From assembly GCA_963666475.2 (NCBI GenBank), contig CAXXJM010000001.1, forward strand, positions 682,001 through 746,000: a stretch of 64,000 nt of DNA, given 5' to 3'. The first letter of the stretch is position 1. The number at the start of each line of letters is the position of its first letter. Below, piece by piece: positions 1-9,710 of the stretch. Both the position numbers and the translations under genes were made by a program. The stretch is from JBFHIZ01 sp963666475 (GTDB lineage: Bacteria; Bacillota; Clostridia; Lachnospirales; Lachnospiraceae). The notes under the pieces were generated by a model. The model was not told the DNA's origin and made no database searches. It worked only from the letters and a program-made list of their open reading frames with translations.

Positions 1-2513
1 TTTCCAGCATGAGCACCTTTTGATATGGCAGCTTTCGAAGCCATGACCAATAAAGTGACTTTTCCTGCGTTTTCGCTGGCAAGAATAATCACACTTGTCT
101 CATAAGAATCTTTCAGCTGGTCTCCTAGATCTTTAAGTGCATTATTATCCACGTCTTTTAACGCTTTTGCAATCACAGATATACCACCGATTTCTTCGAC
201 ATCATTAGAAATATCACCAAGCGATTCTTGAGCAAGCTTACTTTTTAAGGAATCATTTTCAGACTGCATCGCTTTTAATTCAATCATCAATTGATCAACT
301 TTGCTTAATACGTCTTTCTTGGAGGTTTTTAAAGTCTCTGCAATTTTCATGATTTCTTGTTCAAGTTCATTGTAGTATGCATGAACCCCTTCGCCTGTCA
401 AAGCTTCAATACGTCTAACTCCTGCGGCAATGCCAGATTCAGAAACAATTTTAAATGCTCCTATTTTTGCAGTGTTCGAAACATGTGTACCACCACATAA
501 TTCAACTGAAAAATCACCCATCTTCACAACACGGACATCATTTGCATACTTTTCGCCAAACAAAGCCATCGCTCCTGTCTTTTTTGCATCTTCTATAGAC
601 ATAACTTCTGTCACTACATCATAAGCAGACATAATGGAATCATTTACGATTGCTGCTACTTTAGAAATCTCTTCTTCTGTTAAAGCGGCGAAATGAGAAA
701 AGTCAAAACGAAGTCTGTTTTCAGTAACCATGGAACCAGCCTGTTCAACATGTTCACCAAGTACCAATCGTAGTGCTTTTTGTAACAAATGTGTTGCAGA
801 ATGATTTTTACAAATCTGTGCTCTTTTATTTTGATCAACTTTTAAAACAACGCTTTCATTCATACGAATCATTCCATAATCCATATAACCGATATGACCG
901 ATTTTATCTCCTGGTAGTTTCATGGTATCCGAAACAATAAATACACCATCAGAAGAAGTAATACGTCCTGTATCTGCTGATTGTCCACCCATTGTAGCAT
1001 AAAAAGGAGTTGTTTTTGTAACAATTGTTCCTTTTTCTCCCGAAGTCAATGCTTCAACAATTTCAGTTTCAGTCGTTAATGCAACCACTTCACTACGAAG
1101 TTCTAAATGTTGATACCCATCAAACTCAGAAAACAGCTCTGCATCTAGTTCTTCATATATAGTTGAATCAGCGCCCATATAGTTTGTTTCTTTGCGCGCT
1201 TCTCTCGCTTTATCTTTTTGTTCCTTCATGCATGTCTGGAAACCGTCTTCATCAATCGAAAACCCTTTCTCACTCAAAATTTCTCTCGTCAAATCAAGTG
1301 GAAAGCCGTAAGTGTCATGCAATTTGAATGCATGTTCTCCTTTTAAAACAGACGAACCGTCTTCTTGCATTTCTTTTTCCATATCTGCAAGTATATCCAA
1401 GCCCTGGTTGATGGTCTTATAAAACTTGCTTTCTTCCTGTGCAAGAACTTTTAAGATAAATACCTTTTTTTCTTCCAGTTCAGGATATCCATCTTTTGAC
1501 TCTGCAATCACGACTGCACTTAATTCCGCCAAAAACTCTCGGTCAATACCAAGTAACTTACCATGTCTAGCCGCACGTCGAATTAATCTTCTAAGAACGT
1601 AGCCACGGCCTTCATTTGAAGGCATGATTCCGTCCGAAATCATAAAAGAAGAAGAACGAATATGATCGGTAATCAAACGAATCGAGATATCATCTTTATC
1701 ATTACTGCGATAAGATTTTCCAGCTATTTCACACACTTTGTCTCGAATCGCTTTCATGGTATCAATATCAAATACAGAATCCACATCCTGTACCACTGCA
1801 GCAAGACGCTCCAATCCCATTCCTGTATCAATATTTTTTTGCTCAAGTTCGGTATAATTTCCATGTCCGTCACCATCATATTGAGTGAATACGTTGTTCC
1901 ATACTTCCATATAGCGGTCACATTCGCACCCAACTTTACAGTCTGGACTTCCACAACCATATTTTTCTCCACGGTCATAATATATTTCTGAACAAGGACC
2001 ACAAGGACCAGCTCCATGCTCCCAGAAATTATCGCATTTTCCATTTTCATCGCGATAGAATCTTGTGATTCTTTCAGGTGCAACACCGATGTCATTTACC
2101 CAGATATCAAACGACTCATCATCTTCAAAATAGATGGATGGGTATAAACGCTCCGGATCCATTCCAATCACTTTTGTTAAAAATTCCCAGCTATATGCAA
2201 TGGCTTCTTTTTTGAAATAATCCCCAAAAGAAAAGTTTCCAAGCATCTCAAAAAAAGTAAGATGACGAGCAGTCAACCCTACATTTTCAATATCACCAGT
2301 ACGAACACATTTCTGACATGTCGTCACACGTTTTCTTGGTGGAATTTCTTTTCCTGTAAAATAAGGCTTCAATGGAGCCATTCCTGAGTTAATCAGCAAC
2401 AAACTATTATCATTACTTGGAACCAAAGAAAAACTATTTAATCGCAAATGATCTTTGCTTTCAAAATACTCTAAATACATCTTTCTTAGTTCGTTTACAC
2501 CAAAATTCTTCAC
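1..2513 (-). CDS. alaS: Alanyl-tRNA synthetase (3' end outside window)
   Basis: Attaches alanine to tRNA-Ala in the cytoplasm. On the minus strand a GTG start at 2511-2513 has GGAGG 6 nt upstream and opens with NELRKMYLEYFESKDH. The class II AlaRS block RTGDIENVG..ARHLTFFEMLGNFSFGDY follows, and the editing-domain zinc motif NHSATHLLQ lies near 790-810. About 837 codons are visible; the family is about 870-880, so only the C-terminal tail of the DHHA1/C-Ala part is missing at the left edge. It has its own consensus promoter immediately after the upstream TPM gene and no T-box leader. Identification is secure; the true stop cannot be seen. Confidence 0.96.
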   Translation of the reverse strand, partial: MKNFGVNELRKMYLEYFESKDHLRLNSFSLVPSNDNSLLLINSGMAPLKPYFTGKEIPPRKRVTTCQKCVRTGDIENVGLTARHLTFFEMLGNFSFGDYFKKEAIAYSWEFLTKVIGMDPERLYPSIYFEDDESFDIWVNDIGVAPERITRFYRDENGKCDNFWEHGAGPCGPCSEIYYDRGEKYGCGSPDCKVGCECDRYMEVWNNVFTQYDGDGHGNYTELEQKNIDTGMGLERLAAVVQDVDSVFDIDTMKAIRDKVCEIAGKSYRSNDKDDISIRLITDHIRSSSFMISDGIMPSNEGRGYVLRRLIRRAARHGKLLGIDREFLAELSAVVIAESKDGYPELEEKKVFILKVLAQEESKFYKTINQGLDILADMEKEMQEDGSSVLKGEHAFKLHDTYGFPLDLTREILSEKGFSIDEDGFQTCMKEQKDKAREARKETNYMGADSTIYEELDAELFSEFDGYQHLELRSEVVALTTETEIVEALTSGEKGTIVTKTTPFYATMGGQSADTGRITSSDGVFIVSDTMKLPGDKIGHIGYMDYGMIRMNESVVLKVDQNKRAQICKNHSATHLLQKALRLVLGEHVEQAGSMVTENRLRFDFSHFAALTEEEISKVAAIVNDSIMSAYDVVTEVMSIEDAKKTGAMALFGEKYANDVRVVKMGDFSVELCGGTHVSNTAKIGAFKIVSESGIAAGVRRIEALTGEGVHAYYNELEQEIMKIAETLKTSKKDVLSKVDQLMIELKAMQSENDSLKSKLAQESLGDISNDVEEIGGISVIAKALKDVDNNALKDLGDQLKDSYETSVIILASENAGKVTLLVMASKAAISKGAHAG

Positions 2514-2549
2514 AATTTTCCTCCGATTTATCATCTAATCAATAGTACT

Positions 2550-2578
2550 ATTATAGTTTTTGAGGTATGTTCTGTCAA
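2550..2578 (-). promoter_or_regulatory. alaS promoter (TTGACA-17-TATAAT)
   Basis: On the minus strand TTGACA (2573-2578) and TATAAT (2550-2555) are separated by 17 bp, a perfect sigma-A promoter. The -35 begins 3 nt after the stop codon of the TPM gene. The start of transcription would be near 2543, giving a leader of about 30 nt, too short for a T-box. Confidence 0.85.
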
Positions 2579-2580
2579 CG

Positions 2581-3504
2581 TTAAAAATGACCACCAGAAC
2601 CACCATGGCTTCTTCCACTTGAGCCAGTGTGTGAAGATGTTCCGCCTCCGGAACTTTGCTTTGGAATCGCTGTTCTTACAACGTTTGAAAACAAAAAGGA
2701 GTCTCGTTCTCTGGATAGATGAAAACTTCCATTTTTAATATATTCTTTTGCAAAAGGCTGTGCCTTAGCAGTTTTCATACGTTTAACCGCAATGAACACA
2801 GCAACACCACCAATAATAAGTCCTATAATCACAAAACCCGTAAACACGTTTTCAGGATCTTCTTCTGAAGAGTATGATGCAGTTGTTTGCCCATTGCTAT
2901 TGTTGACCTGTACACCAGTGTTGGCTTCTGTTTCAATTGTATCGTTATCCGTTGATTCCCCATATAAATGATTGGTATCATATGGCATCTGTTCATTTGC
3001 TTCTATCAAAAACTCACTGGTCAATCCAACAAATGAATTCATGGCACCAGCATAGTCCCCATTTGACAAACTATATGCACAGGCTTCTCCAATCAAATCC
3101 GTTCCATAATCAGTAAATGCAATCATTCCATAACCAGTTGTAGATATCCAGTATTCACGAGATGTCATATTCACATAAAAAAGTATTCCATCATAGTTTT
3201 CGCCATAACCAAATCCATTATAGTCATAGTAATCGTCTGCTGCTGCGGTAACTGTAGATTGAATATTTTCCGTTGTAAGATATATTACGACATCAAATTG
3301 ATACTGATCCGCAATATTTTGAATGTTCTGACGAAGGGATTCTTCTTCACTCGTTGTTAAAAGGTCTGCCTGGTCATTGACACGATCCATTTCTGCATAA
3401 ACGGTATTGCTACAAAACAAAATTCCTATTCCAAGCAGAAACGCAAAAGTACTTACTCGAATCAGATTCCATTTTTTATAATTTATCGTACTAAATATTT
3501 TCAT
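2581..3504 (-). CDS. TPM-domain membrane protein (YdjH-like)
   Basis: A 307-residue exported, membrane-anchored protein. Residues 1-38 form a signal peptide ending VYA-EM. A TPM (TLP18.3/Psb32/MOLO-1) domain follows at about 40-170, with the conserved start RVNDQADLLT, DVVIYLTTENI and the NYDGILFYVN strand. One membrane helix lies at about 218-240, and the tail is Ser/Gly/His-rich, ending GGSGGHF. The start is supported by GGAAGG upstream. It is the last gene of the YdjI-YdjG-YdjH-like set; B. subtilis YdjH has the same domain plan. The biochemical role is unknown; TPM domains are linked to membrane-complex quality control. Confidence 0.82.
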   Translation of the reverse strand: MKIFSTINYKKWNLIRVSTFAFLLGIGILFCSNTVYAEMDRVNDQADLLTTSEEESLRQNIQNIADQYQFDVVIYLTTENIQSTVTAAADDYYDYNGFGYGENYDGILFYVNMTSREYWISTTGYGMIAFTDYGTDLIGEACAYSLSNGDYAGAMNSFVGLTSEFLIEANEQMPYDTNHLYGESTDNDTIETEANTGVQVNNSNGQTTASYSSEEDPENVFTGFVIIGLIIGGVAVFIAVKRMKTAKAQPFAKEYIKNGSFHLSRERDSFLFSNVVRTAIPKQSSGGGTSSHTGSSGRSHGGSGGHF

Positions 3505-3522
3505 GATGTATTCTTCCTTCCA

Positions 3523-4611
3523 CTACCCAAATAACGACAAGATTGCACCGATCAATGAAATTCCTGCAAATATTGAAAAAAACAATGCAACAGCCCGACC
3601 TTTATCAATAGGAAGTTCTCCAACGAATTTACCAGTCTGTCCATTCATTGCGAACGTATATGTCTTTCCTTTATAGGTCGAGCTAAGAAGCCAAACAGGA
3701 AATAATGCATACGAAATTTCACCTTTTTGTAAGTTAACATGCATTGATTCTGGTACACAAGTGCTATAACCATGAACTGTATCTGAAAACATACTCACTA
3801 CACTATTCTCAATTCGTTCATTTGCCCTAGGAATACTTTCATCAGCATCCACATCATATTTATTTGTCAAAGTCCCAGCCAAATATGCTGTTTGGAACGG
3901 CGTCAGTTCCGAATAATCAAATGGTTCAATAGCCTCCATGTAAGCATCATCCATTTTTGTCGAACCATCTACAGGAACCTTTTCAAACTCCATTTGACCT
4001 TCACGGATAATACTATAATGACTTGTTTTTGTATAACGATAATTGGAATCGCTCCAGGTATGAACTTTCGTCGCGCGATATCGAATTTTTGCATCTGTGG
4101 CGCAGTCAAAGAGCCAGAAAGGAACATATATACTCTTCACCTCATCAATATGTTGTTCTTTCGCAAAATACTTTGGTAGAAGAATTTTATGTTTCATGAA
4201 CTCCTTCATTTTTTCTTTTACTACATTTTTATCTAATTTAAAAGGAATCACATAATCTGGACGAAACATACCGGATAACTGACTTTTCATGATCACAGCA
4301 TTCCCACAATATGGGCAGTTAGTAGCTGAAACTGTTTCGTCAGTCACAATTTCACCCGCACAGGACTGGCAAACATATGAGTGCATATGATCTTGCTCTC
4401 CATCTTTCCAATCCCCACTTCCACTTTGCTCATTATATGCTTCCCATTCCGGTTTAGCAGCTTCTGTAAATTTTAAATCTTCATCATATGCCTTTACACT
4501 TTCCATCTCAAATGTCGTATCACAATACGGACATTTGAGTGTTTGTTCATGCATATCAAATTTTACAGCACCGCCACAATTCGGACATTTATATTCCATT
4601 AATTCACTCAT
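3523..4611 (-). CDS. Zinc-ribbon membrane protein (YdjG-like)
   Basis: A 362-residue protein with two TFIIB-type zinc ribbons at the N-terminus: CPNCGG...CPYC (about 9-30) and CQSCAGE...CPYCG (about 82-102). A long beta-rich domain follows, then a C-terminal membrane helix (about 340-361, AVALFFSIFAGISLIGAIL). This is the plan of B. subtilis YdjG, and the gene sits between YdjI-like and YdjH-like genes with short gaps (41 and 18 nt). GGGAGG precedes the ATG. It is often mis-named primosomal protein N' or helicase PriA because of the zinc ribbons; nothing here resembles a helicase. The function inferred from B. subtilis is membrane anchoring of the SPFH partner. Confidence 0.78.
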   Translation of the reverse strand: MSELMEYKCPNCGGAVKFDMHEQTLKCPYCDTTFEMESVKAYDEDLKFTEAAKPEWEAYNEQSGSGDWKDGEQDHMHSYVCQSCAGEIVTDETVSATNCPYCGNAVIMKSQLSGMFRPDYVIPFKLDKNVVKEKMKEFMKHKILLPKYFAKEQHIDEVKSIYVPFWLFDCATDAKIRYRATKVHTWSDSNYRYTKTSHYSIIREGQMEFEKVPVDGSTKMDDAYMEAIEPFDYSELTPFQTAYLAGTLTNKYDVDADESIPRANERIENSVVSMFSDTVHGYSTCVPESMHVNLQKGEISYALFPVWLLSSTYKGKTYTFAMNGQTGKFVGELPIDKGRAVALFFSIFAGISLIGAILSLFG

Positions 4612-4652
4612 TACTGCCTCCCTACATCGATCCCTTATTGTAAATTTGATTC

Positions 4653-5972
4653 TTACTTTGCATCATTTTCATCAAAAAGATCTCCGCACTCAGGACAGAA
4701 TTTTGGTGGATTTTTTGGATCGGCAGGTTCCCATCCACATTTATCACATTTATAAAGAAGAGCATCTGCCGGTTTTTTCAAACCGCAATTGGTACAGAAT
4801 TTTCCTTTATTTACTGTACCACAACTGCAAACCCATCCATTACCTGGTTTTTTTTCACCACATTCCATGCAGAAATTCCCAGTGTTCGTTGCGCCACATG
4901 CACATTTCCAGGTTTCATCTGCGGATGCATTTGCCTGCATTGTAGCTGCCTGTTCTTTTTGTTTCTGTCCCATCTGGAATAAGCTCTGCGCATTCATTCC
5001 ACCCATATTTTGAGCCATATTCATTCCAGCAAATGCCATAAACGCGCCTTGACCTTCGTTCTTTGCAGCATCTTGCATTGCTTGAGACTGTGCTCCTACC
5101 AATGTTGCAGCTGCCATATTTGGATCTCTCATCACAGCATTTCTCTGAAGCTGTTTGATCAGATCTTCATCTTCTTTCGGTGCTGATACAGAATTCATAC
5201 CAAAGGAAGCTACTTCTATTCCACGAAGTTCTTTCCACTTTGCAGACAATTCATCATTCAATACTTGTGCCATTTCCGTTGTATGACCCGGAAGAGCGGA
5301 ATAACGAATTCCCATTGCTGAAATTTTTGCAAATGCTGGCTGAAGAGCAGTTAACAACTCCGTTTTCAACATACTGTCAATATTTTCTCGTTCATATACT
5401 TCAGATACATTTCCACACACATTCGTATAGAATAAAATCGGGTTTGTGATTTTATAAGAATATTCACCATTGCATCGAATAGAAATATCGATGTCCAACC
5501 CAATGTTTTTATCAACTACACGAAATGGTACGGGTGTTGCTGTACCATATTTGTTCCCTAATATTTCTTTGGTATTAAAATAATATATCCTTTGATCTTT
5601 TCCAGTATCCCCACCAAAAGTGAAACGTTTTCCAACGTTTATAAAGGAATCCACAAGGCCCTGTCCAAATCCGCCTGCGAAAATAGAAGGTTCCGTTGAT
5701 TTGTCATATGTATATTCTCCAGGTTCCGCACAGACGTCTACTACTTTTCCCTGCTCTACAATCAACATACATTGTCCATCTGCCACTGCAATGAGAGATC
5801 CATTAGAAATAATGTTGTCTTCTCCATGTGTATTTGTTGATCTTCTGCTTGTTTTCTTTTGTCCTTTTGCAGCAAGAATATCTTTATCTAATGCTTCGCA
5901 GTAAAAAAACTCCTTCCACTGATCTCCAAGTACTCCTCCTGCTGCTCCTACAATTGCTTTAATTAATCCCAT
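4653..5972 (-). CDS. SPFH-domain protein with C-terminal zinc ribbons (YdjI-like)
   Basis: A 439-residue protein. Residues about 25-260 are a stomatin/flotillin-type SPFH domain of the YdjI ('virion core protein') family, with EYSYKITNPILFY and the LKTELLTALQPAFAKI region. A Met/Ala/Gln-rich linker (about 280-345) follows, then three short zinc-ribbon segments (CACGATNTGNFCMECG; CSCGTVNKGKFCTNCG; CDKCGW...CPECG) to the end. The start has a strong AGGAAGGAG site. It is first of the three ydj-like genes. No promoter fits between the glyS terminator and this start, so transcription may come from read-through or from inside glyS. No PspA gene (ydjF) is present next to it. Confidence 0.8.
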   Translation of the reverse strand: MGLIKAIVGAAGGVLGDQWKEFFYCEALDKDILAAKGQKKTSRRSTNTHGEDNIISNGSLIAVADGQCMLIVEQGKVVDVCAEPGEYTYDKSTEPSIFAGGFGQGLVDSFINVGKRFTFGGDTGKDQRIYYFNTKEILGNKYGTATPVPFRVVDKNIGLDIDISIRCNGEYSYKITNPILFYTNVCGNVSEVYERENIDSMLKTELLTALQPAFAKISAMGIRYSALPGHTTEMAQVLNDELSAKWKELRGIEVASFGMNSVSAPKEDEDLIKQLQRNAVMRDPNMAAATLVGAQSQAMQDAAKNEGQGAFMAFAGMNMAQNMGGMNAQSLFQMGQKQKEQAATMQANASADETWKCACGATNTGNFCMECGEKKPGNGWVCSCGTVNKGKFCTNCGLKKPADALLYKCDKCGWEPADPKNPPKFCPECGDLFDENDAK

Positions 5973-5998
5973 TTATTGCTCCTTCCTCTCATTTGTGA

Positions 5999-6027
5999 AA
6001 ATAGCAAGCCTCAATGGCTTGCTATTT
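5999..6027 (-). terminator. Hairpin after glyS
   Basis: AATAGCAAGCC and GGCTTGCTATT form a perfect stem with a 5-nt loop (TCAAT in plus sense), starting 12 nt after the glyS stop. The U-run on the minus strand is short (ATTTT), so termination may be partial, consistent with the lack of a visible promoter for the next gene. Confidence 0.65.
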
Positions 6028-6039
6028 ATTTTTCATATA

Positions 6040-7428
6040 TTAAAAAGTGAATTTATCGGAAAAATAAGTGTCAAGCTCTTCGATTTTTACACGAATTTGT
6101 TCCATCGAATCACGGAATCGAATGGTTACGGATTGATCATTTTCCGATTCAAAATCATAGGTAATACAGAACGGAGTACCTATTTCATCCTGTCTACGAT
6201 ATCTTTTCCCAATGTTTCCTCGATCATCAAACTCGCAGTTGTACTTCTTAGTAAGCTGGCTAAATATTTTTTCTGCTCCTTCATTCAATTTCTTAGACAA
6301 AGGAAGTATCGCAATTTTAACCGGTGCTAATGCTGGATGAAAATGAAGAACGGTTCTGATGTCGCCACCTTCCAATTCTTCTTCGTCATATGCATCACAC
6401 AAAAATGCGAGTACCACACGATCCGCGCCAAGTGATGGCTCGATTACGTATGGAATATATCTTTCTTTCGTCTCATCATCAAAATAGGTAAGATCCTGTC
6501 CTGAAACTTTTTGATGCTGTGAAAGGTCATAATCTGTACGATCTGCAATTCCCCAAAGTTCACCCCATCCAAATGGAAATTTGTACTCAATGTCCGTAGT
6601 TGCTTTTGAATAAAAAGCCAATTCTTCTGGATCGTGGTCACGCACACGCATCTCAGTGTCTTTTATTCCCAAAGTTTTTAACCAATTAATGCAAAATTCT
6701 TTCCAATATGCGAACCACTCTAAATCCGTATCTGGTTTACAGAAAAACTCAAGCTCCATCTGTTCAAATTCTCTAGTACGGAATGTAAAATTACCAGGGG
6801 TAATCTCATTACGGAAACTTTTTCCAACTTGTCCAATCCCAAATGGTACCTTTTTTCTAGAGGTTCTTTGCACATTCTTAAAGTTTGCAAAAATACCTTG
6901 TGCAGTTTCAGGTCTCAAGTAAACCGTGTTTTTTGCATCTTCCGTTACCCCTTGAAAAGTTTTAAACATCAAATTAAACTGACGAATATCTGTGAAGTCA
7001 TGAGCTCCACATGTTGGACACGGAATCTTATGTTCTTCAATAAAAGCTTTCATTTTTGATTGTTCCCATGCATCAACCGTTTCACCAAGCTCTATTCCCT
7101 GCTCTTTTGCATAGTTCTCAATAACCTGATCTGCACGAAAACGTTCATTACATGATTTACAGTCCATTAATGGATCCGAAAATCCTCCTAAATGTCCTGA
7201 TGCCACCCAAACCTGTGGGTTCATTAATATAGCGCAGTCCACACCAACATTTTCTGGTGATTCCTGAACAAATTTTGTCCACCATGCTTTTTTTACATTG
7301 TTCTTAAGTTCTACACCAAGATTTCCATAATCCCATGTATTTGCCAAACCACCATAAATCTCTGACCCAGGGTAAACAAATCCTCTACCTTTGGCGAGGG
7401 CAACGATTTTATCCATTGTCTTTTCCAT
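6040..7428 (-). CDS. glyS: Glycyl-tRNA synthetase, dimeric type
   Basis: Class II synthetase that charges tRNA-Gly; the single-chain alpha2 type (GlyQS), 462 residues, as expected for the family. The N-terminus MEKTMDKIVALAKGRGFVYPGSEIYGG is typical; motif 2 region YLRPETAQGIFANFKN, FRNEITPGNFTFRTREFEQMELEFF and the C-terminal anticodon-binding part (APVKIAILPLSKK) are present. The zinc-ribbon Cys pairs CKSCNERFRADQ and CPTCGAHDF are intact. Upstream ATG codons in the same frame overlap the preceding lipoprotein gene; I chose 7428 because it gives the conserved N-terminus and has GGAGG 10 nt upstream. It follows the lipoprotein gene by 22 nt. Confidence 0.96.
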   Translation of the reverse strand: MEKTMDKIVALAKGRGFVYPGSEIYGGLANTWDYGNLGVELKNNVKKAWWTKFVQESPENVGVDCAILMNPQVWVASGHLGGFSDPLMDCKSCNERFRADQVIENYAKEQGIELGETVDAWEQSKMKAFIEEHKIPCPTCGAHDFTDIRQFNLMFKTFQGVTEDAKNTVYLRPETAQGIFANFKNVQRTSRKKVPFGIGQVGKSFRNEITPGNFTFRTREFEQMELEFFCKPDTDLEWFAYWKEFCINWLKTLGIKDTEMRVRDHDPEELAFYSKATTDIEYKFPFGWGELWGIADRTDYDLSQHQKVSGQDLTYFDDETKERYIPYVIEPSLGADRVVLAFLCDAYDEEELEGGDIRTVLHFHPALAPVKIAILPLSKKLNEGAEKIFSQLTKKYNCEFDDRGNIGKRYRRQDEIGTPFCITYDFESENDQSVTIRFRDSMEQIRVKIEELDTYFSDKFTF

Positions 7429-7450
7429 AACTTCACTTCCTCCAAACCAT

Positions 7451-7999
7451 TTATTCAAAAATGAGAATACCCACATTCCCATCATTTGACGAATCATCTA
7501 CAGTAACCTGATAGATGTGCTTATCAATTTCCGATACTGAATCGGACATATAAACAATATTATGTTCTGTCATGATCTGAATCGACTCTGACACAATGAG
7601 TATAAATGCCGAATCATCCCTTGAATCCATTGATTCAAAATCATATCCATCTGCCTTTGCTTCCGCAATTGTGCCATAAAAGCAAGTAACGCCATTCATT
7701 CGTTCATAGTCAATTGCCATTGGATACTTGATTCGCAACATAACATTTGTCTCATCAATCGATAAATTCATAAGTTCTACCGACGCTGAATGCTCCAAAT
7801 TATAATCCTCAATTTCTTCATTAACATAAGATTGAAATTCCGAAAAACTGTATATGGATGAATCGAAATCTTCTACAAAATACGCCTCAACGGTCCCATC
7901 ATTATGAATATAGAGTGTACTCGTTGTAACTTCATTTGGAACACATCCTACCAACACAAACAAAACCATGGCAGAAAGTAATGCGATTATTTTTTTCAT
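7451..7999 (-). CDS. Small lipoprotein of unknown function
   Basis: A 182-residue protein with a lipoprotein signal: MKKIIALLSAMVLFVLVGC, lipobox LVGC with Cys at about 19. The mature part is acidic and rich in beta-type segments (TLYIHNDGTVEAYFVEDFD; VMLRIKYPMAIDYERMNGV), with no catalytic motif I recognise. It resembles the many small surface lipoproteins of Clostridia. It lies between recO and glyS on the same strand, 22 nt before glyS, and is probably co-transcribed with it. Confidence 0.7.
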   Translation of the reverse strand: MKKIIALLSAMVLFVLVGCVPNEVTTSTLYIHNDGTVEAYFVEDFDSSIYSFSEFQSYVNEEIEDYNLEHSASVELMNLSIDETNVMLRIKYPMAIDYERMNGVTCFYGTIAEAKADGYDFESMDSRDDSAFILIVSESIQIMTEHNIVYMSDSVSEIDKHIYQVTVDDSSNDGNVGILIFE

Positions 8000-8097
8000 T
8001 GCAACAATTCCTTTTTGAATAATTATTTTCTAAATGTATAAAAACACTATATTAGTATAATGGAAAGCCTTTGTTTTTTCAACATCATTCTTAAATT

Positions 8098-8763
8098 TTA
8101 CAAGACATCCATATCTCTAAATTGTTCAATAATCTGAATACTTTTAAACTCTCTTGCATAGAAATGTTTTCGATAGTAAACTCCTAAATTTGAAAGTTCG
8201 GATAACACAACATCGGATACTTGAAATGTAAACAGTTTTTCAATGGAACTACTTTCTATATACCACACTGCCTGCATCGTACCATCTAGAAGTTTCATTT
8301 TTTCTGGAACCCCTGGAAATTCTCCCTGTGCTACCAATACACGTATTTCAAAGATCGCCTGAACCAGCTCTTTGGAAAGACCTTTGCAGGTCAGCGCTCG
8401 AATACTTTGAAATAATAATTTTAACATTTCTCGTTCGTCATTATTTTCTCTCGTAAAGTGATCTGCCACTTCTAAAAAATACATGGCATAGTAAGCTTCT
8501 TCGTACAATCCTCGAAGTTCTTCAAAGTAATGTGTAATGTTTGTTTCTAATAAATTATACGAATTTTTGCCAGCATACAATTTAAAGACGCCAAAAGAAA
8601 AGGGATTCGTTGACGCCAAAAACCGACTATTTGGTTTTCTTGCTCCTTTTGCAAAGCAATTAATTTTCCCAAATTCTTTCGTCAGTATGGTAATTCGTCG
8701 ATCGAAATCCCCTATTGGAATTGTCTTTATAACGATGCCTGTAACAAAAATAAATTCCTGCAT
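8098..8763 (-). CDS. recO: DNA repair protein RecO
   Basis: RecO loads RecA onto SSB-coated single-stranded DNA together with RecR in gap and break repair. The N-terminal OB-fold begins TGIVIKTIPIGDFDRRITILTKEFGKINCFAKGARK (about 7-44), the hallmark of the family, followed by NPFSFGVFKLYAGK and an all-helical C-terminal domain. At 221 residues it is slightly shorter than the usual 240-250, and the C-terminal zinc-binding cysteines seen in some RecO proteins are absent. It lies 18 nt after era, an order common in Firmicutes. Confidence 0.92.
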   Translation of the reverse strand: MQEFIFVTGIVIKTIPIGDFDRRITILTKEFGKINCFAKGARKPNSRFLASTNPFSFGVFKLYAGKNSYNLLETNITHYFEELRGLYEEAYYAMYFLEVADHFTRENNDEREMLKLLFQSIRALTCKGLSKELVQAIFEIRVLVAQGEFPGVPEKMKLLDGTMQAVWYIESSSIEKLFTFQVSDVVLSELSNLGVYYRKHFYAREFKSIQIIEQFRDMDVL

Positions 8764-8781
8764 GTCTTTAATTAGACCTTC

Positions 8782-9678
8782 CTATTCCTTTGGATGATAA
8801 CCGAAATTTTTCAAAAGAAAATCCGAATCTCTCCAGTCTTTTTTCACTTTGACCCACAATTGAAGATAAACCTTTTTACCAAGCAAAATCTCAATATCTT
8901 CTCTTGCATTCATTCCAATTTGTTTAAGCATAGAACCACCTTTGCCAATGATGATCCCCTTATGCGTATCGCGTTCACATACAATCGTAGCATCAATTTC
9001 AACTGCGTTCTTTTTAAACTTCATCGAGTCAACAGCTACGGCAATTCCATGTGGAATCTCATCTTCTAAAAGACGTAATGCTTTTTCTCGAATCATTTCC
9101 GAAACAATTTGACGCTCCGGTTGGTCAGTAATGGTATCTTCATCATAATATGCAGGTCCATATGGAAGATATTTAAAAATAGAATCCATCAAATCATCCA
9201 GATGCTCACCTTTTAATGCAGATACTGGTATGATTTCTTCGAAATCATACTCTTTTCGATATGTATCAATAAATTTTAGAACATCTTCCTTTTTTACAGT
9301 ATCTATTTTATTAATTACAAGAATGACAGGAGTTGATACGCCTTTTAACTGTTCGATAATGTGCTTTTCACCAGCGCCTATAAAAGTAGATGGTTCTACA
9401 AGCCACAGTACAACATCAACATCTTTAAGGGTTCTTTCCGCTACCTGTACCATATAATTACCAAGTTTGTTTTTCGCCTTATGAATCCCTGGAGTATCTA
9501 AAAATACAACTTGCCCCTTTTCACATGTATATATCGTTTGAATACGATTTCTTGTGGTTTGTGGTTTGTTACTTGTAATTGCGATCTTTTGTCCGATCAA
9601 ATGATTCATTAAGGTTGATTTCCCAACGTTTGGTCTTCCAATCAATGTTGCAAAACCCGATTTAAATTTAGCGTCCAT
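8782..9678 (-). CDS. era: GTPase Era
   Basis: Essential GTPase that binds the 3' end of 16S rRNA and helps mature the 30S subunit. The 298-residue sequence has all G motifs: G1 GRPNVGKST, G3 DTPGIHKAKNKLG, G4 NKID and G5 SALKG, followed by the C-terminal KH domain with GMLKQIG-like GKGGSMLKQIGMNAREDIE. Length is normal. GGGCAGGA precedes the ATG. It lies 32 nt after the DUF4349 gene and upstream of recO on the same strand. Confidence 0.96.
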   Translation of the reverse strand: MDAKFKSGFATLIGRPNVGKSTLMNHLIGQKIAITSNKPQTTRNRIQTIYTCEKGQVVFLDTPGIHKAKNKLGNYMVQVAERTLKDVDVVLWLVEPSTFIGAGEKHIIEQLKGVSTPVILVINKIDTVKKEDVLKFIDTYRKEYDFEEIIPVSALKGEHLDDLMDSIFKYLPYGPAYYDEDTITDQPERQIVSEMIREKALRLLEDEIPHGIAVAVDSMKFKKNAVEIDATIVCERDTHKGIIIGKGGSMLKQIGMNAREDIEILLGKKVYLQLWVKVKKDWRDSDFLLKNFGYHPKE

Positions 9679-9710
9679 TCCTGCCCTTTCTTATTTGAGC
9701 ATGTAATACA

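Noticed and set aside
1754..2095. 113-codon minus-strand protein inside alaS
   Set aside because: An out-of-frame shadow of alaS.
2514..2580. T-box riboswitch before alaS
   Set aside because: Only about 30 nt lie between the consensus promoter and the start codon, far too short.
3523..4611. Primosomal helicase PriA
   Set aside because: Only the zinc ribbons are reminiscent; no Walker motifs are present and the protein ends in a membrane helix.
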